20,343 nucleotides of DNA from a virus. Position 1 is the stretch's first letter, and the number at the start of each line of letters is the position of its first letter. Location: the IMG/VR virus record IMGVR_UViG_3300030102_001687, positions 1-20,343 of that record, one strand, 5' to 3'. The position numbers were made by a program, and so were the translations under genes. The notes under the pieces are model-generated. The model did no database searches. It was not told the origin of the DNA and saw only the letters and a list, made by a program, of their open reading frames with translations. Positions 12,259 to 20,293 of this stretch are shown one piece after another.

Positions 12259-12666
12259 TTATCTTTTTATATTAAATTGAAAATCCATAGCCACATAATG
12301 AATTCCCTTTTCTCCAAAATTATCGTCATAAATATCATTTGCGTCTTGGAAAAATATTTTATCAACTTGAATACTTGCATAAGTTCCACTAACATAATCC
12401 AAAGTTATTCTTATCAATCTAGCTAAATTAGAAGCTTGGTCATAAGTTGAGCCAAAAGCTGTAATTTGAACTTCAGTAAAGTCATATCTTGAAGCTCCGT
12501 TCTTTGTATTTGTTGGAGTTGTACTAGTAATAAAATAAGTTATTGCTGGAATTGTAGAATTGAACTCAATCTTTTGGGGAAAAATTCTAGTTCCAACTAC
12601 GTCAGTAATACTTGAATCATTACTAAGTATATTATATATTGCTTTTCCTACTCCGTTTACAGCCAT
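12259..12666 (-). CDS. Tail terminator-like protein (DUF3168 type)
   Basis: This 135-aa protein has the features of the DUF3168/gp17-like tail-completion family: an N-terminal helix AIYNILSNDSSITDVVGTRI followed by FPQKIEFNSTIPAITYFI, a strand FTEVQITAFGS, then a helix YDQASNLARLIRITLD and final strands KGIHYVAMDFQFNIKR. Such proteins cap the tail tube end and join it to the head. Its ATG overlaps the stop of the gp10-like gene by 1 base. Position in the connector cluster agrees with the family. No oddity seen. Confidence 0.82.
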   Translation of the reverse strand: MAVNGVGKAIYNILSNDSSITDVVGTRIFPQKIEFNSTIPAITYFITSTTPTNTKNGASRYDFTEVQITAFGSTYDQASNLARLIRITLDYVSGTYASIQVDKIFFQDANDIYDDNFGEKGIHYVAMDFQFNIKR

Positions 12667-13127
12667 TAGATTAATCCTTTTTTCTTAAATCTTTTATCAA
12701 TTATACTTCTTAAACTTGGAATTATACTTCCATAAACTTGTTGAGCCGTAGCCTTAGCCGATTTGTCTAAGTATCTTTTTGGAGATACTCCAGCTCTACC
12801 ATACTCAATATAATACATATAACCAGTTGGAAGCTTTCTTCCTTTTCCAGTTGCTTTTTTTCTTGGTCCTACATAAACTGAGGGAAAACTATCTCTTCTT
12901 CCTTTGCCGTTTATTAAACCGAAAGACTTAACCAAGTCTCCAGAATCTTTATGGTTAGAATAAAAGCTTTTTAATTGAGCTAAAAGAGGTTTCATAGCTT
13001 TTCGCATAGCTTGTCGAACTATTGTTTTAGTTCCCCTTCTTGGAGGTAATAGTCTTTCAATATCTTTTGCTATTTGATTTAGCTCAGTTTTATCAACTTC
13101 TATTTTTATGAATTGATTTGTAGCCAT
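12666..13127 (-). CDS. HK97 gp10-like head-tail / tail completion protein
   Basis: The 153-aa basic protein has the common HK97-gp10 signature: N-terminal helix (ELNQIAKDIERLLPPRRGTK), VRQAMRKAMKPLLAQLKSFY, a loop GDLVKSFGLINGKGRRDSFP, YVGPRKKATG and, near the end, YYIEYGRAGVSPKRYLDKSA with AKATAQQV. The 'E-Y-G-x-x-x-x-x-x-x-R-Y-L-x-x-[AS]' element is the typical family end. It is thought to work at the interface between neck and tail tube. It lies 3 bases after the head-closure gene and 1 base into the tail terminator gene, so it is part of a compact connector cluster. Confidence 0.85.
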   Translation of the reverse strand: MATNQFIKIEVDKTELNQIAKDIERLLPPRRGTKTIVRQAMRKAMKPLLAQLKSFYSNHKDSGDLVKSFGLINGKGRRDSFPSVYVGPRKKATGKGRKLPTGYMYYIEYGRAGVSPKRYLDKSAKATAQQVYGSIIPSLRSIIDKRFKKKGLI

Positions 13128-13130
13128 TTT

Positions 13131-13457
13131 TTAATCCGTTGTTTTTTCTTCTACTTCTAACAATAAACCTTCTTTCCTTCCTATTTCTTGAATTGAACGA
13201 ATAAACCATTCTTTACTATCATAAGAAATAAAGTGTTTAGGGGAAATTTGCAAGTCTGAGCGATAACGTATTGTAACTCGAGCCTTAGCTGTTCCAATAA
13301 AAGTGTCAGCTTCAAAACCAGCGTCACCTCTTTGAAATTCAAATCTAGCCCAAACCGAAGCTAGTGTCGAGGTACTTCTTATATTTTCGCCATAACCATT
13401 CTGGGAAAACGTTCCTTGAATTATATTAATATATCTGTCAAGCTTTCCAATATTCAT
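13131..13457 (-). CDS. Head closure / head-tail adaptor protein
   Basis: This 108-aa beta-rich protein fits the phage head-tail joining family (SPP1 gp16-like stopper): MNIGKLDRYINIIQGTFSQN, STLASVWARFEFQRGDAGFE, ARVTIRYRSDLQISPKHFIS and YDSKEWFIRSIQEIGRKEGL. The pattern 'L-[DR]-x-x-I-x-I', 'V-W-A-x-[FV]', 'I-R-Y-R', 'W-x-I-x-x-I-x-E' is characteristic. These proteins close the portal channel after DNA packaging and receive the tail. It overlaps the connector gene by 1 base. Nothing unusual is seen. Confidence 0.85.
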   Translation of the reverse strand: MNIGKLDRYINIIQGTFSQNGYGENIRSTSTLASVWARFEFQRGDAGFEADTFIGTAKARVTIRYRSDLQISPKHFISYDSKEWFIRSIQEIGRKEGLLLEVEEKTTD

Positions 13458-14074
13458 TATTGTTGGATTCTATATTGTCTTAATAAAAATTCAGATGTCT
13501 TAGGAATATGAGTTGCAATTGTTCCAGTTACTACGTTCTGTCTTATTTCATAATAAGTTCCAATCATTAAAAGAATAGCTTGTCTTATTGGAGCTGGTAC
13601 ATTTGACGCAGTTGAAAAACCTAAAGTAAACTCAACAGCAACTGCATTCGGTCTGTCAAAAGTATCTGGAATAGTGGCGTCATCAGCAAAATAAACTCTA
13701 GCTGGTCTATGGAATTCGTCAATAAAATAGTTAGAATTAGCTAAAGTTGTAAGAACATTACTATCATCATAATATTTAATCCCTCCAATTTCAGCTGTTC
13801 TAAGCGTTCCAATTAACAAATCAAAATAATCTGGAAACTCATCTAAATATAATACCCATGTTTGAGACATTAACTTTAGATTCAAAAACTCTTCAGCTGT
13901 CTGAGTTGCTACGTCTATTAACGTTGTAATATAAGTATCATCATCAGTTCCAGTAACTCTTAAATGTGTCTTAGCTTCAGTTAAAGAAACTGGAGTTGTA
14001 GAAGGAGCTGTTTTCAAAAAAAGTTTTCCGTAACCAGTAGTTATGTGTAATCCTAAATCCGAACTTGTTATCAT
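13457..14074 (-). CDS. Head-tail connector protein (HK97 gp6-like)
   Basis: The 205-aa protein has the connector signature near its start: TTPVSLTEAKTHLRVTGTDD, DDTYITTLIDVATQTAEEFL and the following W-V-L-Y-L-D-E-F-P. The later half holds VAVEFTLGFSTASNVPAPIR and AILLMIGTYYEIRQNV. This is the gp6/gp15-like family that forms a ring below the portal. Usual members are about 100-200 aa, so the length is at the upper end. Its ATG stands only 16 bases after the hairpin of the capsid terminator, so it must be expressed from read-through transcripts or an unseen promoter. Confidence 0.86.
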   Translation of the reverse strand: MITSSDLGLHITTGYGKLFLKTAPSTTPVSLTEAKTHLRVTGTDDDTYITTLIDVATQTAEEFLNLKLMSQTWVLYLDEFPDYFDLLIGTLRTAEIGGIKYYDDSNVLTTLANSNYFIDEFHRPARVYFADDATIPDTFDRPNAVAVEFTLGFSTASNVPAPIRQAILLMIGTYYEIRQNVVTGTIATHIPKTSEFLLRQYRIQQ

Positions 14075-14076
14075 AT

Positions 14077-14114
14077 TAAAAAAATAAAAAGGAAGAGAGC
14101 CGAAACCCTCTTCC
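14077..14114 (-). terminator. Intrinsic terminator directly behind the major capsid gene
   Basis: In the minus transcript GGAAGAG (14114-14108) pairs with CUCUUCC (14097-14091), continuing with a G-U, a G-C and a U-G pair to a UUCG loop (10-bp stem in all). It is followed by TTTTT-A-TTTTTTT (14090 to about 14078). This is a textbook rho-independent terminator. It lies between the capsid stop (14130) and the connector ATG (14074), inside an operon that must continue, so it is probably partial and lets the capsid mRNA outnumber the rest. Confidence 0.85.
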
Positions 14115-14129
14115 GATTAATTAAATAAA

Positions 14130-15353
14130 TTACGCTTCAATTAATGTAGCAAAAGCAGTATCATTTTGAACAGCGTCTCCGTCAACTAAAGAAGTTAAAA
14201 CGTAACGTGGTTCTCCAGTTCCAGCGTTAGTGTAAATGTCATATATAACATCTAAACCGCCAAACTGAGCAATGTGTACTTTCGAGAAGTCTCCGAATAG
14301 AACGTGTTCTTTTCCAGAAGCTCCAGAAGCCGCAACGTTACCAGAAACGAAAGTGAAATATCCGTTTGCAGTCTTGTCTCTATTGTCATATAATGGAGAT
14401 ACAGAATTAACTTGAGCTAAAGTTTTAGTTAATTTGTAAGCGTCCATATCCATTAAGTAAGCCATTCTAGCACCTTCTAACTGAACACCATTTCCAAGAA
14501 CCGTAGTTTCTAGTTCTAATAAAGAAGCCGCAGACACAGCCGCAGTTGAACCAGCCGCCGCGTCAGCAAATATAGAAGCTGGAGCATTAGAAACGTCTGA
14601 AGTATCTAATAAAGCATTCTCTAAAGTAGCCGCAACAGATTGAGCCATATTTCTTTGCAAAGCCGCTTCGATAGAAGCATTTTGAGTTATAGCTTCAGCT
14701 GTAACATTAACAATAGAAATAAGTTTCTTTGGGCTTAAAGTAACGCTTGAAGCAGTACCATTAGCCGCTGGAGCAGAACCGCCAGTCTCAGCTACGAAAC
14801 CAGAATTGATTGAGCTAAAAACTGGGAACTTCATATTTGTAACACCAGAATAGAAATTAGCACCAGCAGAAGCTAACACTAAGTTTGCTTCTAATTGGTC
14901 CGTCCAAGGCATAACCTCAGTAGCATTTCCAGCCGCAGTAGCCACAGCCGCTCTAGTTAAAATTGAAGCTGGTATTCCAATACCTTTGAATGATTGACCA
15001 GTATAGCGAGATTCATTTCTTGCTTCTTGGTCCATTTCTTTTACTAGTCCAGATAGTCTTCCAGAAGCCGCTTGAGCTAAAGCTTCTTGAAAAGAATAGT
15101 TACGGATTTCTTTAGGAGTGTTCTCCTCAGTTACTTCATTAGACTTAGAAGCCTTAGAAGCTTGTAACGACTCGAATGAAGCCGCTCTTTTAGCCATACT
15201 CTCTAAAGAGTTAGCTTTTTCGTTTAAAGAATCGAATTCAGTTGTCTCAGCTTCAGTCAGCTCTCGACCTTCAACTTTCGCTGTATCGATTATAGCCTCC
15301 ATATTTTCAACAACTGAACTTCTTTCTTCGATATAATACTTTGAGTTTTTCAT
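14130..15353 (-). CDS. Major capsid protein, HK97 fold, with delta domain
   Basis: The 407-aa protein is a HK97-gp5-type capsid subunit. Residues 1-about 75 form a charged coiled coil (YIEERSSVVENMEAIIDTAK, EFDSLNEKANSLESMAKRAA), the delta domain that acts as internal scaffold and is removed by the neighbouring protease. The linker (about 76-115) and the body follow with typical elements: IGIPASILTRAAVATAAGNA, MKFPVFSSINSGFVAETGGS, VTLSPKKLISIVNVTAEAIT and MDMDAYKLTKTL, ending with YVLTSLVDGDAVQNDTAFAT. The body is Ala-rich. No separate decoration-protein gene is visible nearby. It follows the protease gene by 23 bases and is itself followed by an intrinsic terminator. Start chosen at the first ATG, with an A-rich leader. 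Confidence 0.93.
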   Translation of the reverse strand: MKNSKYYIEERSSVVENMEAIIDTAKVEGRELTEAETTEFDSLNEKANSLESMAKRAASFESLQASKASKSNEVTEENTPKEIRNYSFQEALAQAASGRLSGLVKEMDQEARNESRYTGQSFKGIGIPASILTRAAVATAAGNATEVMPWTDQLEANLVLASAGANFYSGVTNMKFPVFSSINSGFVAETGGSAPAANGTASSVTLSPKKLISIVNVTAEAITQNASIEAALQRNMAQSVAATLENALLDTSDVSNAPASIFADAAAGSTAAVSAASLLELETTVLGNGVQLEGARMAYLMDMDAYKLTKTLAQVNSVSPLYDNRDKTANGYFTFVSGNVAASGASGKEHVLFGDFSKVHIAQFGGLDVIYDIYTNAGTGEPRYVLTSLVDGDAVQNDTAFATLIEA

Positions 15354-15376
15354 TTTAAATTCAGTTTATTAATTAA

Positions 15377-17029
15377 TTACTTTTTGTTTATGATTGACAA
15401 TCGTAACTCTCTTAAATTACGTTTGATTAAATCCAAATCCTCTCTCTCTCTTTCTTCCTTCTCTTTTTTTAGGTTCTCTTTGAAAACCTTATTTTCTTCT
15501 TCTTTTTTCCATTTGTCCATTGAACGTAAAGCCACCGAAGCTTCTTCGTAAGCTGGGTAAGTTACAGCTGAAACGTCATATAATCTAGACACTTTGTTTA
15601 TTGTTCTTATATTAACTCCGTCCTTAACCTCCCATGAATCATCATCAACTACGAAAGCGAATGAACTTTGATTGATAGTTCCGTTTCTCATTAACTCTAA
15701 TAAGTCGCGACCTAAAGAAGTGTTCGCCACTTTTGCTTCATATCTCAAACCAGTTTCATCTGTTGTAAGTCTAAGAGTGTCATTTGTTGTTCTAGCTAAA
15801 GGCAAACCTTCATGATTTATTAAGAATCTAACATCATCATTTAAACGTCCTTCAAAAGCGTCTGGAGAAATAATTTCTTTGAAGTTTCCTAAGTCATTGG
15901 AAAGAGTATTAAATACACTAGCGTAACCAACAACCACGTTAGAATCTCCTTCTTCTCTTAGCTCTAAGTTTTGAACGTTGAATGTTCTAACTTCTTTATT
16001 AGGATTTGAACGATATCCCATTGGCTTTTCTTCTTCTTCTTCGTGTCCTTCGATATGTTCGTTTTCTTCCATATCGTCTTCGTCTTCTTTATTCATTACA
16101 GCCATAATTTCTTCATGAGAACCAAACGGCATAAAAACAGTTTGTCCGTTAAGAGTATGTTCATGCGAAAGGTTTTCTCCTTCAGCTCCCATTTCCTTAG
16201 CCATTTCTTCAGCTTCTTCTTTCGTTGTAAATAAAGGCATTTCGATTCCATCTGTAATCATTGAACCGATTAATTCTCTTTTTACTTTTTCCATAATTTT
16301 AATTTTATTTTCTTCCATATCTTTTTTTACTGGATGATTATTCGGAAGCAAATCTGTATCATGTTTACCGCCTTGAAACCTTCCTTTTTTTAATGCAAAC
16401 AAAAATGAATTAACGCGTGAATAGGCCCACTGGTCTGGTCCACTTACATTAGGACGAACGCTTTCTGGATTGCTTTTATAAGCTCCTAAGCCCCTTTCAA
16501 ACACTTCCAATAAAGTTTTGTAAGTAACTCTCGGATTCCATGCAACGTCTAAATCCTTTACTTCTTCATTATGTTTTTCAACTTTGTTTTCTAAACCTTT
16601 TTGAATAGTAGCATTGACTTGCCTATCGTCTTTCTTACCTTCTAATTTTTTAGTCAATTCTAATATTACGTCTTTCATTCCTTGTTCTCCTAAAGTTCCA
16701 ATTACACCCCATTTCATTTGAGCAACTACTCCAGCCACATTTGAAAGGTTTGGTTCTAAGTCTTTTTTAAATTGTTTTCCGTCTTCAAAATGTCTAGCCA
16801 CCCAAGCTTCTCTTTCCTTAATCCATTTTAAAACACCTTCAGTTTCTTCTCCAGCTCTAGCTTTTTTCCATAAGTTAAAAGCTTCGTTTCCTCTTATATT
16901 TCCTCCAGCTTTCCAAATTTCTGGAGTTTGTTCTTTGACATTATTAGCAAAGTCAAAATCAAATTGAGGATGATTGCTGTTCCTTAAACTAATTTTTTTG
17001 TCTTCTCCTTTAGTTGGAAAATTAGTCAT
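15377..17029 (-). CDS. Prohead protease with about 340 extra N-terminal residues
   Basis: I place the start at ATG 17029, which overlaps the portal stop by 8 bases (550 aa), instead of an upstream start at 17065. Residues 344-505 are the HK97 prohead protease: VVVGYASVFNTLSNDLGNFK, INHEGLPLART (likely catalytic H406), NQSSFAFVVDDD (likely S456), and SRLYDVSAVTYPAYEEASVA. Usual family members are about 200 aa. Ahead lie three distinct blocks: about 36-130 (GNIRGNEAFNLWKKARAG, WIKEREAWVARHF, NVAGVVAQMKWGVIG), about 167-232 (VFERGLGAYKSNPESVRP, WAYSRVNSFL, DTDLLPNNHP), and about 264-312 (LFTTKEEAEEMAKEMGAEG ... HEH ... GQTVFMPFGSHEE), then a Glu/Asp-rich linker. The C-terminal 45 residues are a Lys/Glu coiled coil. 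The protease matures the prohead by cutting the delta domain; the extra blocks may be scaffold or injected internal proteins. Confidence 0.85.
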   Translation of the reverse strand: MTNFPTKGEDKKISLRNSNHPQFDFDFANNVKEQTPEIWKAGGNIRGNEAFNLWKKARAGEETEGVLKWIKEREAWVARHFEDGKQFKKDLEPNLSNVAGVVAQMKWGVIGTLGEQGMKDVILELTKKLEGKKDDRQVNATIQKGLENKVEKHNEEVKDLDVAWNPRVTYKTLLEVFERGLGAYKSNPESVRPNVSGPDQWAYSRVNSFLFALKKGRFQGGKHDTDLLPNNHPVKKDMEENKIKIMEKVKRELIGSMITDGIEMPLFTTKEEAEEMAKEMGAEGENLSHEHTLNGQTVFMPFGSHEEIMAVMNKEDEDDMEENEHIEGHEEEEEKPMGYRSNPNKEVRTFNVQNLELREEGDSNVVVGYASVFNTLSNDLGNFKEIISPDAFEGRLNDDVRFLINHEGLPLARTTNDTLRLTTDETGLRYEAKVANTSLGRDLLELMRNGTINQSSFAFVVDDDSWEVKDGVNIRTINKVSRLYDVSAVTYPAYEEASVALRSMDKWKKEEENKVFKENLKKEKEEREREDLDLIKRNLRELRLSIINKK

Positions 17030-18215
17030 TGCTTTCCTCAGTATTTGTTTGTCCAATTGGAGCAAAGTTTAATGGGAAATAATGTTTATCTCCGTCTTCT
17101 ATTTTATTTAACTTTTCAGCTTGTCTAACTTCGTTGATTGACAAAGCTCCGATTTGTGTCATCTCTCTATAATAAGTAGCTCTAGCCGTTGAATCCCCTC
17201 TTAATAATCCGTTAGTATTAAATTTGATTTCATAAGAATCCATTTCATTTTCTCTAAATAATTTCATTTCCATTTCTTGTTCTAATTGAACTAAGTAAGG
17301 CATAAGAGTATAACGAACAAAGTCAGTTGAAAGAGCTTCAATAGAATTGTAATTAGCCGCCTTTTCTAAGTGTCCAATTAAAGACAAAGGAACTCTAAAA
17401 ATTCTAGCTATTTCTTCAACTTGAAATTGTCTAGATTGAAGAAGCTGTTTGTCTTGAGCATTTATTGTAATCGGTTTAAAGTCTAATCCGTTTTCTAAAA
17501 TAGCTGTCTTATTAGAATTATATGGTCCTTGATAACGTTGATTCCAAGAATTTCTTAGTCTTTGAATTTGCTCAGTTGTTAAAGTCTGGTCTGTTTTTAA
17601 AACCCCAGCAACTTGAGCCGAATTTCCAAAATAAGTTGCCGCTGTAACGTTAGCACCCAACGAAAGTCCGATTGTATCTTGTTGCATTTTAAGAACAGAC
17701 TTTCCTTTTTTTCCGTCAAAACCAACTCCCATAAAATGAAGAATGTCAGTTTGGGGAATAGGATTTTCAAACTCTCCATGCTCATAAAATAAGTTCCCTT
17801 CAAAAGGAATAACTTTAACATGGTCTGGATTCAAATATAATAACTCAATCGGTCTAGCTGAGCCGTCTCTTACTATATAGAAATAACAATTGCCTTCTAA
17901 CAAAAGATTAGTTAAAGCAACTGAAAAAAAGTTGTAAGTAGTTTGAAACTTGTTAGGTCTTTGAATCAATCTAGCGACTGGATGTGCCTTGTCCAAAATC
18001 CTATCTCCGTCTTCTTCAATTTTATAAGTGTTAATCGGCATTGAAGCAATAGATTCTGAGATAACTCTCACACAAGCTAGGACAGCCGAAAAGGAAAGAG
18101 CTGAATTTTTATCTACTGAAACTCCAGAATTTGACCCAAATAAAGGAGAATTAACTCTCAAAAAAGTGTTCCCGTTATCTCTTTTTTCCGAACGGAAGAA
18201 ATCTAGTAATCCCAT
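17022..18215 (-). CDS. Portal protein, HK97 family
   Basis: The 397-aa protein shows the HK97 portal pattern: MGLLDFFRSEKRDNGN, then ALSFSAVLACVRVISESIAS with MPINTYK, PNKFQTTYNFFSVALTNLLL, GNCYFYIVRDG, and DILHFMGVGFDGKKGKSVLK. The second half has QFQVEEIARIFRVPLSLIGH, EKAANYNSIEALSTDFVRYT and LMPYLVQLEQEMEMKLF. Twelve copies form the channel for DNA entry and the site for terminase and connector docking. Length is normal for the family. It starts 40 bases after the large terminase gene, with a TATCTTTG box just upstream. Its last codons contain the start of the protease gene. Confidence 0.94.
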   Translation of the reverse strand: MGLLDFFRSEKRDNGNTFLRVNSPLFGSNSGVSVDKNSALSFSAVLACVRVISESIASMPINTYKIEEDGDRILDKAHPVARLIQRPNKFQTTYNFFSVALTNLLLEGNCYFYIVRDGSARPIELLYLNPDHVKVIPFEGNLFYEHGEFENPIPQTDILHFMGVGFDGKKGKSVLKMQQDTIGLSLGANVTAATYFGNSAQVAGVLKTDQTLTTEQIQRLRNSWNQRYQGPYNSNKTAILENGLDFKPITINAQDKQLLQSRQFQVEEIARIFRVPLSLIGHLEKAANYNSIEALSTDFVRYTLMPYLVQLEQEMEMKLFRENEMDSYEIKFNTNGLLRGDSTARATYYREMTQIGALSINEVRQAEKLNKIEDGDKHYFPLNFAPIGQTNTEESND

Positions 18216-18234
18216 AAATTATAGCTATATAATA

Positions 18235-18242
18235 CAAAGATA
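18235..18242 (-). promoter_or_regulatory. Possible internal late promoter (-7 box TATCTTTG) before portal
   Basis: The minus strand reads TATCTTTG at 18242-18235, identical to the -7 element of the early promoter, in the 39-base gap between large terminase and portal (ATG 18215). A TTTG at the expected -33 spacing is not seen (the region reads TTATTCATTTAGGG), so a full promoter is uncertain. A start near 18228 would give a short leader for portal and the following genes. Confidence 0.35.
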
Positions 18243-18254
18243 ATAAGTTTTTCC

Positions 18255-19823
18255 CTAAATGAATAAGACTCCTCTATCGTCATAAGGATTCGCTGGTTTA
18301 GTATTACCATTCATGTAACTTCCTAAAGCCATGACTAGAGAAATCATTCCGTCAATCTTTTCAGTTGATTTAGATTTGTCTAGTTTAATATTTCCAGCTG
18401 GGTCGGATTTTATTGCGACATTAGAACACATCCAGCGAAGAACTTTATTATTTCCATGATTTAATTCTTTTCCAATTACAATCTTTTCTAGCTCTTTTGT
18501 CGGTGCTGACATTGAAGCAAAGCCTTGTCCAAATGGAATCATTGGAAGTCCATCGTTTACGCAGTCGATTACAAGCTGTGAGCTATTCCAACGGTCGTAG
18601 GCTATCTCTTGAATGTTAACAACTTCAGCAATTTGTTTAATTCTTTCTTTTATAAAATTGTAGTCCGTAACGTCTCCTTCTGTTAGCTCCATAAGTCCTT
18701 CTTTTTCCCAGCCAATATAGTCAACTCCGTCCCTTCTACTTCTAACAAATGCAGTTTCTTTAGGAGTCCAAAAGTAAGGAAGACAAACATATTTATCATC
18801 TATCATAGTTAATAGAACCAAACAAGAAACGTCTCTAACCGAAGCTAAGTCAAGCCCAGCCCAAACTGGAAGTCCTCTTAAATCCTCGAGCTTTACTTCT
18901 CCAAAATTACAAGCGGTCCATTGAGCGTCGCTAAGCCATTTACTAACAGAAGACATCCATTGATTCAAATGAAGCATTCTAAAAGTGTTCTCATAAGACG
19001 GCATTTTAATTGCTTTTTCTTGTTCTCTTTTTAAATAATCTAATTTTACAACCCCACTTTCTAAGGCTGGATTTGCTAATCTTAAAGCTTCTTCCGTGTC
19101 CCATTTAACGTCTAAAGGACAAGCGTATTTAACGTAATAAAAAGAATCGTCTTTGATAATTCCTTCAGAAACTTTTCTTCCGTATTCTTCAGTTTTAAAA
19201 CAGATTGACTCTCTATTGTAACCAGCTGTTGTAATTGCAATAGTTAAAGGCTGTCTTCTCGAACCTACCGAAGTAGTTAAAGCGTCCCATAGTTGAGAAT
19301 CTTTTTGAATGAAAAACTCGTCCATAATTATACAGCTACAATTCATTCCGTATTTTGTTGAAGCTTCAGCACTAATAGCCTTGAATGCTGAATTACTTTT
19401 TTCATGAATAATAGAGTTTTTAAATACTCTTAAATTATCATTTAGTTGAACGTCAGCTCGGACCATAGAACTAGCAACCTCGAAGATAATACCAGCTTGT
19501 TGTCTGTCTCCAGCCGCCACATAACATTCAGCTGAAGGCTCTTTGTCAGCTAGTAACATATAAAGAGCAATTGCTGAAATTAAAGTGGACTTTCCGTTCT
19601 TTCTAGGAAGACAAATGTAAGCTGTTCTAAAACGTCTAAGATTAGTTTCTTTATATTTCCAGCCAAATAAATCTCTAACAATATTTTCTTGAAATGGTTC
19701 TAAGATAAAAGGCTGTCCTCCCTTTTCTCCTTTGATATGTTTGATGTGTCTTTGAATAAAAGCGACCACCCTATCAGCTGACTTTTCATCATAATAAAAT
19801 TTAGAGCATTCTTTTATTTCCAT
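18255..19823 (-). CDS. terL: Terminase large subunit (HK97/YmfN-type)
   Basis: The 522-aa protein is the packaging motor. The ATPase part has Walker A PRKNGKST (73-80), Walker B CIIMDEF with D168-E169, and the coupling motif AITTAG (196-201). The nuclease part has the expected acidic residues in WAGLDLASVRD (D325), AYDRWN (D410) and KIDGMISLVMALG (D491). The N-terminal FILEPFQENIVRDLFGWKYK is typical of the Terminase_1 family. With the small subunit it cuts concatemeric DNA and pumps it into the prohead through the portal. Length is normal, and the ATG overlaps the small subunit stop by 1 base. The exact packaging mode (cos or pac) cannot be read here, although a P27-type small subunit with this large subunit is often cos-type. 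Confidence 0.95.
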   Translation of the reverse strand: MEIKECSKFYYDEKSADRVVAFIQRHIKHIKGEKGGQPFILEPFQENIVRDLFGWKYKETNLRRFRTAYICLPRKNGKSTLISAIALYMLLADKEPSAECYVAAGDRQQAGIIFEVASSMVRADVQLNDNLRVFKNSIIHEKSNSAFKAISAEASTKYGMNCSCIIMDEFFIQKDSQLWDALTTSVGSRRQPLTIAITTAGYNRESICFKTEEYGRKVSEGIIKDDSFYYVKYACPLDVKWDTEEALRLANPALESGVVKLDYLKREQEKAIKMPSYENTFRMLHLNQWMSSVSKWLSDAQWTACNFGEVKLEDLRGLPVWAGLDLASVRDVSCLVLLTMIDDKYVCLPYFWTPKETAFVRSRRDGVDYIGWEKEGLMELTEGDVTDYNFIKERIKQIAEVVNIQEIAYDRWNSSQLVIDCVNDGLPMIPFGQGFASMSAPTKELEKIVIGKELNHGNNKVLRWMCSNVAIKSDPAGNIKLDKSKSTEKIDGMISLVMALGSYMNGNTKPANPYDDRGVLFI

Positions 19824-20293
19824 TAATCAAAGAAGTTAAAATCGTCTGTTTGTTTTTTGTCTTGTTCGGGCATACTTAAAGACGCTCGGTCTGAAGGACT
19901 GAATCCAAATTTACTAGCTAACTTAATAGAATTTTGCAAAGCATTTTGAGCCACTTTATACAAAGGAGATATTTTAGAAGCTCTAAGCTTTCCGTCTTTG
20001 TCATAGGTTCTCTCGGTAAACTGACCATTCATTTCATTCATTATTTTATGATAAGTTCCTATTTCAAAACAATAGGCTTTCAGCATTGACAAATCAACTA
20101 AATGAAGCATTTTAATCTTTGCAAGTTCGCTAGTAACTAAGTCCCATTCAGTTTGAGCGTACTCATTAAAATAAGACGGAGCGTCTGGCATTGTAACAAT
20201 TTCTGTAACTTCCATTTCGTTGGGAATGGTTCTACATTTTTGCAACGTACCAGATAGCTCCTTTATCTTTGTTGGTTTTCTTGGTCTAGCCAT
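19823..20293 (-). CDS. terS: Terminase small subunit, P27 family
   Basis: The 156-aa protein starts with the P27 family hallmark MARPRKPTKIKELSGTLQKC, a basic and Pro-rich DNA-contact region, followed by PDAPSYFNEYAQTEWDLVTS and the helical part LVDLSMLKAYCFEIGTYHKI. The next typical element is KISPLYKVAQNALQNSIKLA with SKFGFSPSDRASLSMPEQD. These proteins recognise the packaging site and stimulate the large subunit. It overlaps the large subunit gene by 1 base. Only 50 bases lie upstream to the window edge, so its promoter and the packaging site are probably outside. Confidence 0.9.
   Translation of the reverse strand: MARPRKPTKIKELSGTLQKCRTIPNEMEVTEIVTMPDAPSYFNEYAQTEWDLVTSELAKIKMLHLVDLSMLKAYCFEIGTYHKIMNEMNGQFTERTYDKDGKLRASKISPLYKVAQNALQNSIKLASKFGFSPSDRASLSMPEQDKKQTDDFNFFD

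Noticed and set aside
17030-17065. Upstream start for the prohead protease (12 extra residues)
   Set aside because: It would lie deep in the portal gene, while ATG 17029 gives the 8-base stop/start overlap seen at other junctions.
17597-17821. Minus-strand 74-aa frame inside the portal gene
   Set aside because: Fully nested in the well-supported portal protein and without recognisable features.
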